Source: Saprospiraceae bacterium (GTDB lineage: Bacteria; Bacteroidota; Bacteroidia; Chitinophagales; Saprospiraceae). Taken from it: DNA of 56,974 nt. The position numbers and the translations under genes were made by a program. Numbering within the stretch: position 1 is the first letter of the stretch; every line of letters begins with the position of its first letter. The notes under the pieces are model-generated. The model did not search any database, was not told the DNA's origin, and was given only the letters and a program-made list of their open reading frames with translations. Shown one piece after another: positions 1 through 8,700 of this stretch. The stretch lies in NCBI GenBank assembly GCA_020436935.1, contig JAGQWX010000031.1, forward strand, positions 1-56,974, written 5' to 3'.

Positions 1-163
1 CGCAATAAATCCAGACTGCCGACAATGCTTCGCCATCTGAATCAAAACTTTCTGTCAAATGCGACAAGTGTCCATCGTTCAGTATGGAGACCTTTTCGGC
101 ATCGGGAGCTTTGCAAGCCAGAAGGGCAAAAAGGAGTATTATCGTGCTTAGTTTATACATCAT
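1..163 (-). CDS. N-terminus of a lipoprotein (partial, runs off the window)
   Basis: This is the first 54 codons of a gene that continues beyond base 1. The reading frame is open throughout and starts with two consecutive ATG codons. It encodes a short Lys-containing N-region, a hydrophobic stretch and a lipobox LLAC with the modified Cys at residue 17, so the product should be a lipoprotein exported by Sec. The start overlaps the stop of the upstream GH130 gene in an ATGA arrangement, so it is translationally coupled and is the last visible gene of the mannoside operon. The mature part seen (about 37 residues) is too short to assign a family. From the context I infer a carbohydrate-active or substrate-binding lipoprotein, but that is only inference. 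Confidence 0.75.
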   Translation of the reverse strand, partial: MMYKLSTIILLFALLACKAPDAEKVSILNDGHLSHLTESFDSDGEALSAVWIYC

Positions 164-1542
164 GCTTTTCTCAATTGATGGAGCAAGTGGTCGATCTCCA
201 CGGTGGCGAAGCTGATGGCACTATCCGACATCGCGTAAGGAATGACCAAAAGATTGCCAAACCTCATCATGCCACAGGTGTAGAGCACATTGGGCACGTA
301 TCCCTCTCTTTCTTCTTCGGTTGGTGCCATAAGGGGTTGCTCCAAAACAGCGCGAACCTTGCCGGGATTTTCTCTTTCCAGTAAACTGATGCTCAATGTA
401 TACTTGCGCATAGGGCCTACTGCATGGGTGAGCAACAACCAACCTTCATCTGTTTCAACAGGGCTTCCGTTGTTCCCGATTTGCAGCATATCCCAGGTAA
501 AGCCGGGTGACTGAAACAAGTCCATATGATCCCATACCAACATATTATCGGACTGCATGAGGAATAGGCTGCGTCCATCCTGACGCCCAACCATGTAATA
601 TTTGTCATTAATTTTCCTTGGGAAAAAAGCCAGCCCTTTGTCCTTGACTGCAGCGCCTGCCAGGGGGTAAATTTCAAAATTTAGGAAATCAGCTGTTTTG
701 ATCAGGTGGGCTCGGATTTGTTTTCCGTTGTAGGCAGTATAGGTCCCCAGATAAAAATTTTCTTCTTCAAACCTCACAAAACGAACATCTTCAATTCCAT
801 TCGACTCCATTTTGGAATGTGGGAAAAGGACTCTGCTGCTCAGGGGTATATGCCCTGGAAATTGAATCGTATAACAGGCTTCAAAAACATTTTTTAAGTT
901 TTCTTCTGCGCTTTCAACATCTGAATAAGCAGCGATTGCGGCATTAAGATCAATCAGTGTGTTATCGTTCGCTGGAGTGGATTTTCCTATGAATGATAAA
1001 ACATAATTAGTGGGCAGTTTCTGGATGGGGCTTATTTGACCCTCGGTGATCTTTTTTTCTGGAGTGTCTACTACGATCTCACCGCCGGAAGTAATCCTGC
1101 CACTCTGGAATGCCAGCGAAGAAATATGGCCTTCTCCTGTTGCGCGCAGGCTCAAAACAAATTCCTGATTTCCGTTTTCATCCATTGTGCCCAATGGAAC
1201 TATAGATGGATTGAAAAGTGCCGATGCCTGGATGCTGTATTCATTGGTGAAGTAGGCGCCAATCAAATATTTCTGATTTTCAGTGAGTTGATTTTCTATC
1301 TGAGGATTCACTTTCCTATAATTTGCCAGGCACACTTCCTTAAAATTATAGTGTCTAAAAGCAAATTCTGCCTCCAATTTTTCGATTTCCTGGCTTACTT
1401 CGTCTTCTGTTTTTTGGGAAACGTAAGTTACTACAGGATCGATTCTTTTTGGATCAAGACCAAAAAGCAAAGGTCGCAGCAGTACTTTTTTATGGTCAGC
1501 ATATATTCTGATGTGTGTTCTTCTGATGTCAATATTGGCCAT
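160..1542 (-). CDS. Glycoside hydrolase family 130 protein (longer type)
   Basis: The 460-residue protein has no signal peptide, so it should be cytoplasmic. It carries the GH130 five-bladed propeller signature, with a segment reading E-S-N-G-I-E-D-V-R near residue 250 that corresponds to the catalytic-Asp region of the family, and later blades ending in typical strand motifs such as GWLLLTHAVGPMRKY. Known GH130 enzymes phosphorolyse or hydrolyse beta-1,2- or beta-1,4-mannosides. This longer form carries about 130 extra N-terminal residues compared with the second GH130 in the cluster, and whether it is a phosphorylase or a hydrolase cannot be read safely. It starts 6 bases after the stop of the ABC permease gene and overlaps the next lipoprotein gene by ATGA. 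It probably breaks down oligosaccharide delivered by the adjacent ABC importer. Confidence 0.8.
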   Translation of the reverse strand: MANIDIRRTHIRIYADHKKVLLRPLLFGLDPKRIDPVVTYVSQKTEDEVSQEIEKLEAEFAFRHYNFKEVCLANYRKVNPQIENQLTENQKYLIGAYFTNEYSIQASALFNPSIVPLGTMDENGNQEFVLSLRATGEGHISSLAFQSGRITSGGEIVVDTPEKKITEGQISPIQKLPTNYVLSFIGKSTPANDNTLIDLNAAIAAYSDVESAEENLKNVFEACYTIQFPGHIPLSSRVLFPHSKMESNGIEDVRFVRFEEENFYLGTYTAYNGKQIRAHLIKTADFLNFEIYPLAGAAVKDKGLAFFPRKINDKYYMVGRQDGRSLFLMQSDNMLVWDHMDLFQSPGFTWDMLQIGNNGSPVETDEGWLLLTHAVGPMRKYTLSISLLERENPGKVRAVLEQPLMAPTEEEREGYVPNVLYTCGMMRFGNLLVIPYAMSDSAISFATVEIDHLLHQLRKA

Positions 1543-1548
1543 ATATAT

Positions 1549-2379
1549 TTAAGATTTTATGCCCGATGAGGCCATACTTTGAATAAAATATTTTTGTAGA
1601 AATGAAAAAGCGATAATGATCGGCAAAGCCAGGATGACGGCTGCCGCCAGTTTTACGCCCAACTGAGCTTCTGCCCTTCCTCCGACGGCAAATAGGGTCA
1701 CCAGCTGGGGCATGGTCATGAGTTCTTCTTCCCGGATGACAATGAGCGGCCACAGCACATCATTCCAGGAATTCATGAAGGTCAAAATGCCTACGGTGAC
1801 AATGCTGGGAATGATGTTGGGCCAAAGGATCTGAAAGATGATTCTCAGCTCGCCGCAACCGTCGACCCTTGCTGCATAAATAAGATCATTGGGTACTGCC
1901 AGGAATGCCTGGCGAAACAATAAAATGGCGAATGCGCTGTTGAGCGATGGTACAACCAGGGCTGCAAAAGTATCTACCCATTCAAATTTTACCATCAGAA
2001 TATAGTTGGGGATCAAAGTGATCTGAAAAGGCAGGGTCATCGTAAAGATGGTCAGGTAGAAGATAAAATTCCTGCCAGGGAACTTCATTTTTGCCAGTGC
2101 ATATCCTGTCATCGATCCGAAAACAATGACTCCTATGGTGCTGATGGTGGCCACAAAAAGGCTATTGACCAATGAACTCCAAATGGGAATTTTTTGAGCC
2201 ATATCGGTGTAGTGTTCAAAGGTCAGACCCTGTGGAGCAAGACCAAGAGAACTGATGTCGCTTTCAGGTGTAAAAGAAGCAAGCAACATCCAGTAGAAAG
2301 GATATATGAAGGTCAATACCGCAATGAGGAGAACGGCATAAACCAGAATGACTTTATAATTCCAGGCTTTTCTACTCAT
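1549..2379 (-). CDS. ABC sugar transporter permease, MalG type
   Basis: This is an inner-membrane permease of the carbohydrate uptake CUT1 family. About six hydrophobic segments are visible. The cytoplasmic EAA loop, which docks the ATPase, is visible as A-A-R-V-D-G-C-G followed by a hydrophobic continuation I-L-W-P. An ATG at 2391 gives four extra residues, but the second ATG at 2379 (MSRKAW) is the more usual N-terminus for this family. Either start overlaps the end of the upstream permease gene, so the two are translationally coupled. With the MalF-type partner it should form the membrane channel for a mono- or oligosaccharide. No ATPase (MalK) gene is present in the window, so the energising subunit must be encoded elsewhere or upstream of base 1. 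Confidence 0.88.
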   Translation of the reverse strand: MSRKAWNYKVILVYAVLLIAVLTFIYPFYWMLLASFTPESDISSLGLAPQGLTFEHYTDMAQKIPIWSSLVNSLFVATISTIGVIVFGSMTGYALAKMKFPGRNFIFYLTIFTMTLPFQITLIPNYILMVKFEWVDTFAALVVPSLNSAFAILLFRQAFLAVPNDLIYAARVDGCGELRIIFQILWPNIIPSIVTVGILTFMNSWNDVLWPLIVIREEELMTMPQLVTLFAVGGRAEAQLGVKLAAAVILALPIIIAFSFLQKYFIQSMASSGIKS

Positions 2380-3253
2380 GGTCTCTTTCAATAAATCGTC
2401 TTTGGATGCCTACAACAATCATGATGATGAATGCGAAAAAGATGCTCAGAGTCGCAGAATATCCCATGTGGTAATATCCAAAGGCTTGTTTATAAATGTA
2501 CAGCATGGCTGATAGTGTACTATTTAGGGGGCCTCCGTCTGTCATGATGTAGGGTTCTATGAATAGACTGAACCCCCCAATGGTAGAAAGTATGACGACC
2601 ATAAACAGTGTAGGGTTGATGGCCGGTAGCGTGATGTATCTGAATTGTTGCCACGATGAAGCCCCTTCTACTCTTGCTGCTTCGTAATAACTCGCGGGCA
2701 CGGTCTGTAAACCTACCAAAAAGAGGATGACGTAGAGTCCGACATTTTTCCAGGTGGCCATTATGGCGATTGAAATCATGGCAATGGCCGGATTGGACAA
2801 CCACTCTACCCTGTTGAATCCCAACGAGATAAGCAGTCTGTTGAAAACGCCTCCTTCAAGTCCGTACAATTGTTGCCACAAAATGGTGATGACTACTCCT
2901 GAAATGACTACCGGGAGGAAAAACGATGCCCTGAAAAAGCTGGCCCATTTCAATTTTCTATTGATCAGGTAAGCCAGACTCAGCGCTATGATGATCTGTA
3001 AAGGAATGTGGATCAAAACAAAAATGAAGGTATTCCAAAGAGCCTTCCAAAAGAGTCGGTCTGAAAATAAGTGGATGAAGTTTTCAAAGCCTACAAATTT
3101 CATAGGCGAGATGATGTTCCACTTGTGAAATACCAGGAAGATGGAAAAAACTACCGGAAAGGCGACAAACAGCAAGACGTGAATCAGGTATGGGCTGACG
3201 ATAAAGAACGGCAGCCATTTTTTTCCGGAAGTATTGTTCTTTCGTTTTTTCAT
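2372..3253 (-). CDS. ABC sugar transporter permease, MalF/UgpA type
   Basis: This 293-residue CUT1 permease is the partner of the MalG-type protein. It starts with a basic tail (MKKRKNN), followed by six transmembrane segments. The EAA loop reads E-A-A-R-V-E-G-A-S-S-W-Q-Q-F, near residue 190, and ends in the usual LPAINPT. Its ATG overlaps the stop of the solute-binding lipoprotein gene (ATGA), and its end overlaps the start of the second permease, giving a tightly coupled binding protein-permease-permease unit. ABC sugar importers are uncommon in Bacteroidota loci that already have SusC/SusD. Confidence 0.9.
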   Translation of the reverse strand: MKKRKNNTSGKKWLPFFIVSPYLIHVLLFVAFPVVFSIFLVFHKWNIISPMKFVGFENFIHLFSDRLFWKALWNTFIFVLIHIPLQIIIALSLAYLINRKLKWASFFRASFFLPVVISGVVITILWQQLYGLEGGVFNRLLISLGFNRVEWLSNPAIAMISIAIMATWKNVGLYVILFLVGLQTVPASYYEAARVEGASSWQQFRYITLPAINPTLFMVVILSTIGGFSLFIEPYIMTDGGPLNSTLSAMLYIYKQAFGYYHMGYSATLSIFFAFIIMIVVGIQRRFIERDHE

Positions 3254-4557
3254 CGCTCTGCTCTTAAAAGTACGTTGACTGCATCCTCAGCATCCGCTAT
3301 GGCTTCTTCGGGAGTCTTCATTTGATACAAAACACATGCTTCATATTCCTGAGATATGATGTCCAGAATTTCTGTCATGACCTCACTGTTGCTGATGCCA
3401 ACGATGTATTTGGACTGTTCTGCAAATGCCTGCATTTTTATATTTTCCTGAAAGAAAGAAGCAAAGGTAGCATCCTGATCCAGGTTTTTTCGTCTTGGGA
3501 GCTGGAAGGTGGTTTGGAGGAATTTGAGATCTGCCTCTTTGGTTGTCATCGATTTGATGAACTCAAATGCCAGTTGTGGTTGCTTGCAGGAGCTGAATAT
3601 GACGATGTTTTTGGGGTCGCAATAGGTATAAACCGGACCGGTATGCCCGTCAGGTACCGGAATGGTATAGAAGACGTAGTTGAATTTATTTTTATTGAAT
3701 TTTTCGAGGTATTCTATTTCCCAAGGGCCGGTGATTTTGCTCGCATATTTTTCCGCCACAAACAAATCCTCACCGGCAGAGTCATTTTGCCTTGAAAAAT
3801 ATTGCTGGCGATACATGGTCTGCAAAAATCTGAAGACTCCTACCCCGTGTTCATTGTTGAAAAAAGCCTTGCCATCTTTGATGAGGGGCAAACCGTCGGA
3901 AGCAGCCAGGTACATAGGATAGAAATTGAATAGTCTCTGGTGCCAGGCGAGTTTGGTGGACGTATTGCCAAACCATTGGTCGATGTAACCATCGCCATTT
4001 TTATCTTTTTTGAATTCCTCCGCTGCGGCCATATAAGCGGAATAAGTCGCGGGAGGATTTTTTAGCCCCATGGATTGGAGCAAATCATAATTGTAGATGG
4101 TCATCAAAGGGTTGATTTTCCAGGGAAATTGGTAGATGTGTCCATCGTCCGCAGTGATTTCTGCAATGGTGAGCGAATCACAGCGCTCGTGTAAAAAGTC
4201 CAGAAAACCATCCAGGGTATCGAGGGCGATGAGTTGGTTTGATTTGCGATAAAACTCTACCGCACCCTGCCAGATGTTGGAATAGATGTCCGGCGTTGTC
4301 CCTCCGACCACCGCTGCGAGTAAAATTTCTTCGCTGGACTGCCCTTCGGGAATGGGTTGATATCTGACCTGGTCTTCAGGATGAGTACTGTTCCATTGGT
4401 CGACAGCCCAACGGGAGAAGACGATTTCACCTCCATTGTTGGAAGACCAGTACAGCAACTTAAAACCTGCATCCTGCCTTTGATTGCTACATCCGGTGGC
4501 CAGGAGCAGTGCCCCGAGCAACAGCATGAAAACAGGAAATACAGTGTGTCTTATCAT
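3250..4557 (-). CDS. Extracellular sugar-binding lipoprotein of an ABC importer
   Basis: The 435-residue protein is a cluster B-type solute-binding protein (SBP_bac_1 superfamily). A hydrophobic leader ends in the lipobox ATGC at residues 20-23, so the mature protein is lipid-anchored, presumably to the periplasmic side of the inner membrane. The mature part shows features typical of the family: an early YWSS strand, a GGTTPDIYSN segment near residue 88, and a GPWEIEYLEKF segment in the second lobe. It delivers a sugar to the two permeases encoded directly downstream. GH130 genes on both sides suggest a beta-mannoside or a mannosyl disaccharide as ligand (inference). The gene follows the GH130 gene at 4573 with only 15 bases between. 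Confidence 0.88.
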   Translation of the reverse strand: MIRHTVFPVFMLLLGALLLATGCSNQRQDAGFKLLYWSSNNGGEIVFSRWAVDQWNSTHPEDQVRYQPIPEGQSSEEILLAAVVGGTTPDIYSNIWQGAVEFYRKSNQLIALDTLDGFLDFLHERCDSLTIAEITADDGHIYQFPWKINPLMTIYNYDLLQSMGLKNPPATYSAYMAAAEEFKKDKNGDGYIDQWFGNTSTKLAWHQRLFNFYPMYLAASDGLPLIKDGKAFFNNEHGVGVFRFLQTMYRQQYFSRQNDSAGEDLFVAEKYASKITGPWEIEYLEKFNKNKFNYVFYTIPVPDGHTGPVYTYCDPKNIVIFSSCKQPQLAFEFIKSMTTKEADLKFLQTTFQLPRRKNLDQDATFASFFQENIKMQAFAEQSKYIVGISNSEVMTEILDIISQEYEACVLYQMKTPEEAIADAEDAVNVLLRAER

Positions 4558-4572
4558 CTGAAATTCAAATCT

Positions 4573-5640
4573 TTATATACTCACACTTGCAGGAACCAAT
4601 GACTTCAAAATGGCTGCAACAGATAGTGTTGCCCCACATATCACCTCATCAGCTGCACCATAGTACATCGTGATTTTGTCTCCTTCAACCACATGGCCGT
4701 TGGTAAAAATCACATTGCTGAAGAATCCGTTTTGTTCATATTCAAAATCCGGTTCCATGATCGGATCAACAGATCTTGCGATCACGATGGACGGATCATG
4801 CAAATCCAAAAGTAGGGCCCCAAGGCAATATCTGTGCTTTTCGTTGGCTCCATGATAGATGGCCAGCCATCCTTCACTCGTTCTGATGGGCCCTGTTCCG
4901 GCGCCAACCCGAATGCTGTCCCACATGCCCGGCCTGGTCTGGACAATGCACTTGTGGTTGCCCCAATGTTTCAGATCAGGAGACGAAGCGATCCAGATAA
5001 AATTGCCCCCAAGTCCAAGCCCTGATGGCCTGTGGAAACAAAAATACTGACCATCTATTTTTTCCTCAAATATGGCACAATCCTTATTGTGCGGAGGCAA
5101 TATCATATCTGTTCTTTCAAAATTTAACCAATCTTTGGTCACCATCAAACCAACGCCTACGCCCTTGTCAGAGACCTGTGTATAAGTCAACAGATATTGG
5201 TCTTCCAGGAAAGTCACCCTGCAGTCTTCAATGCCATAAGTTTCGTACGAACCCTGTCCAAAAAGAGAAGCAGGACGGTCTTCCGGCTCATAAAAGTTCT
5301 GGCCGTCATCGCTGCAAACCAGTCTAAGATGAGATATGGTCGAGAGGAAAGTTTCTTTTTTATAAATGATCATCCTTGGATCAGATACATCAAGGTCCGG
5401 ATCCTGGTCATCAAAAACCTTCACTTCAATATCTCCCTGGTGGTCAAAAATCGGAAAGGACACCTGACCGTTCTGCTGGAATGGACGTTCTGCCACCCGC
5501 AAAAGCATCCAGGTTTTACCTTCAAACTTGAATACACCGGGATTCAAAACACATTCAATGATCCAGTTGTCAAAACTGGGTTTCAGGCTGTGTTTTGTCA
5601 GAATCGGGTTATTCTCAAACCTAATCAACATGCTTATCAT
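4573..5640 (-). CDS. GH130 beta-mannoside phosphorylase or mannosidase
   Basis: The protein of 355 residues has the length of classical GH130 phosphorylases and no signal peptide. Family marks include N-P-I-L near the N-terminus, L-N-P-G near residue 32, a D-P-R-M segment near residue 87, Y-G-I-E-D-C-R around residue 135 containing the expected catalytic Asp, H-N-K-D-C-A-I-F near residue 180, and G-A-G-T-G-P followed by W-L-A-I-Y-H-G. GH130 phosphorylases use inorganic phosphate to release alpha-mannose 1-phosphate from beta-mannosides; some members hydrolyse beta-1,2-mannosides instead. The HRP segment near residue 200 is compatible with phosphate binding, but I cannot settle the subtype. 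The ATG at 5631 (MLIRFENNP) is an alternative start and matches family N-termini better. A terminator-like hairpin sits immediately upstream. Confidence 0.85.
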   Translation of the reverse strand: MISMLIRFENNPILTKHSLKPSFDNWIIECVLNPGVFKFEGKTWMLLRVAERPFQQNGQVSFPIFDHQGDIEVKVFDDQDPDLDVSDPRMIIYKKETFLSTISHLRLVCSDDGQNFYEPEDRPASLFGQGSYETYGIEDCRVTFLEDQYLLTYTQVSDKGVGVGLMVTKDWLNFERTDMILPPHNKDCAIFEEKIDGQYFCFHRPSGLGLGGNFIWIASSPDLKHWGNHKCIVQTRPGMWDSIRVGAGTGPIRTSEGWLAIYHGANEKHRYCLGALLLDLHDPSIVIARSVDPIMEPDFEYEQNGFFSNVIFTNGHVVEGDKITMYYGAADEVICGATLSVAAILKSLVPASVSI

Positions 5641-5644
5641 TTTT

Positions 5645-5691
5645 TCAAAAGAAAAAAGAAAGCCACGCCCACCTGTAAGACAGTTGTGGCT
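5645..5691 (-). terminator. Hairpin with U-tract inside the PUL
   Basis: Read on the minus strand, AGCCAC (5686-5691) pairs with GTGGCT (5661-5666). A second short stem, CTGT-CTT-ACAG, lies inside the loop. The outer stem is followed by a T-rich run (TTCTTTTTTCTTTT) that extends almost to the start codon of the GH130 gene. This is the layout of an intrinsic terminator. It lies between the large LamG gene and the GH130/ABC genes, so it may lower expression of the intracellular part relative to the surface part. Confidence 0.6.
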
Positions 5692-5728
5692 CTCTTTATT
5701 ATAAATATTGGTCCAGAATAGTCGGGCC

Positions 5729-8700
5729 TTAGTTTTTGATAAAACCTAGTGAACCCAAATTTTTTCCTCCGTAGTTGAAATTCATAAAATAAGTACCCTG
5801 ATGTAAAGTCGACACATCCATTGAAATGCGTCCCAGACTCACTTCAGTTTTTGTCAACAACTTCCTTCCTACCTGCTTACCTGCAACATCAAAAATACTG
5901 ACCACAACGTCCTGCTTATCAGGCAATTGATGGTTAACATTTATGATTTCTGCGGTTGGGTTAGGATATATTTCGCTGACGTACTGGCTGATGAGCTGAA
6001 CATCGTCAATGCCTACAGTACCGCTGTTGTACAGCTTTTCTGCTTCCTCGGCTGTGAGTGCACGGTTGTAGATTTTTACCTCGTCAAGCGCTCCAATGAA
6101 GTATTGTCCGCCCTCGATAGGGTTGTTGCCTATGCCCAATGGCCGGGCTGTAGTATTGAGCTTTCCGATGACCGGCTTGATATTGGCCCTCTGTCCGTTG
6201 ACATAAATGATATCGTTGGTGCCATCGTGGACCATGGTAACAAACCACCAGAAATTTCTAACCATTTCATTGCCATCACCACTGTCCATATCCGAAATGA
6301 AATTCGGAAACTGTACGTTGTTGCTGTTGGTAGTAAATACAATTTTTAAATGCTGTGGCAGTGAAATTTTCCATCTCTGATCCCAGTGTCCGAAATCGAG
6401 TACGTAAGCCTCTGCTACTGCAGTATTGATTCCATCTACACGTATCCAGAAGGAAACAGATGTATAATCTGACAACAACTGAACGCCATTCGGTACAAGA
6501 ATCGAGTCCTGATCTCCGTCAAAAACGATGTTCATTCCGCCTCCTGCCTGAGGATGCGTTGCGGTTTCAAACTTTGGATTTCCTCCAATATTGCCGTGGT
6601 TGGCATATGGTGTAGAGTCGTTTGCATTGTTTTCAAAAGCATAGTGTGCGACCAGACCAGGTTCTGCTGTTTCGAGAGGCTCTGTCGTTTTTACAGTAAT
6701 TTCACTATATGGCGAAAGATTACCTGCAAGGTCAAATGCTGCAACCTCAAAAGAATAGAGTTCATCAGAATTCAATCCTCCTACTAGCACAGAAAGTGTT
6801 GTAGCACTGAGGCTATCGTAATAGACCCCGTCCAACAGAACAATGTATCCCGCAACCTTGGAATTGTCGGTAGAAGCATCCCAGCTCAGCAATACTGAGG
6901 CAAAACTAGGTGAAGCTTTTAGATTGGCAGGTGCGCTCGGTGCAATGGTGTCTGGTGTTGCATCAGCACCGGTGGTTGCCGTGATGGTGGTTATGGCAGA
7001 TTCGTTGCCTGCACCATCAAATGCTGAAACGCCAAACTCATATGTGGTCAATGGCAACAGTGCGTCGATCAAAGCATTGGTGCTTTCTACTGACCTGTTT
7101 ACTTCTCCATCGATGTATATTTTGTATCCGGCAACAATCAGATTGTCTTCAGAAGGCTGCCAGCTCAGGTTTACGGTATTGAATTCGACCATGGCCATCA
7201 AGTCCAGCGGTGCTGTTGGAGCAGTCTCATCAATATCCAATGGCAATGCGGATTGCGCCTCATACAGCGCCAGAATTGCTGCATCATCAAGGGCTACATT
7301 GTAGATCTGTACCTCATCGAGGCTACCATCAAAAATGTTGGCATTATCCACTGCATCATAACCGATACCAAGGTCTTTGGTGGTATTGTTGAGGTCGCCA
7401 CTGACAGCTTTTTCAGCAACTTTTACACCATTGAAATAAATTTTGTCGTTGGTGCCGTCGTGTACTGCAACTACATGGGTCCATGTATTTATGCCAAGTA
7501 CATTGCCGTCACCGGAGTCCATATCCGAAATTCCACTGGTATTGTTGGTCGTCCAAACCACTTTTCCGTTGGAAGGCAATGATATCTTGAATCTTTCCTG
7601 CCATCCACCAAATGAAATGAGGTAAGCTTCACCCTGGGCTACCAATGATCTGGGGTTGACCCAAAAACTTACGGTTGTTTTGGCAGAGTTGAGTTGTGGA
7701 GAATTCGATGCAGTAACAGGATTTTTTCCGTTGATAACAGCAGCATTGTTTCCTCTTCCGAACCTGTCCTTGCCAAGTACTGCAGAACTCGCATGGTTTT
7801 GGTAATCTGTATCATCCCAGCTGTTGCCCTCAAAAGTATAATTGGCTACAAGGTCGCCAGCGATGATCGGTGCTGTATTTTCTACTGTGTAAAGGTTTGC
7901 AATTTCAGTATCGCTGAGTGCTCTGTTGAAAATTTTGAGGTCATCTGTAGCACCGTCAAAAAATCCACCATTGTCTATTGGATCAAATCCGATACCAAGC
8001 GGGTGAGTAGTGGTATGCAAACTTCCGGGTGATGCCTTCGAGTTGGCCAACTGGCCATTCACATAAATATAATCCATGCCATCTTTGTGCATGAATACCA
8101 GGTGGGTCCATGCATTGAGCGCTATGGGTTCATTGGTATCCATATCGCTGCAACATGCGCTCGCATAAGTGGTAAATACCGGCTTGCCGTGAGAAGGAAG
8201 TGAAACTTTCCATCTTTCCTGCCAGCCTCCATTGGACAAAATAAATACCTCACCTGTGCCGGGGAAACTGTTTGGCTTCACCCAAATGCTGATGGTGGTA
8301 TTGTCTGTCATGAGGGCTGCAGATTGGTCCGCAACCATGGCTCCTTCGACCGCATTGCTGCCCAGTCCGTGTCTGTTTGCCACAGATTTGACTGCACCTA
8401 CAGCTTCAGCGTGGTTGGCAAAAAATGAGCCATCCAGGCCATTGCCATTGAGATCATAAGACGCTACAAGGTCCGGAGCAGCACCAGGGAAGGTGTTCTG
8501 TTCTGTATACAATGCTGCAATAGCATCTGAACTCAGGGCATAATTGTATATCATGACCTCGTCAAAACTGGCCTTTGCAAAATTGGTATTGTCAATAGGA
8601 TCATAGCCTATTCCAAGTGGATGTGAAGTTGGGTTGAGGGTTCCGGCTACAGCTTTTTCTGCGACCAAAACTCCGTCTTTATAAATCAAATCCTTGCTGC

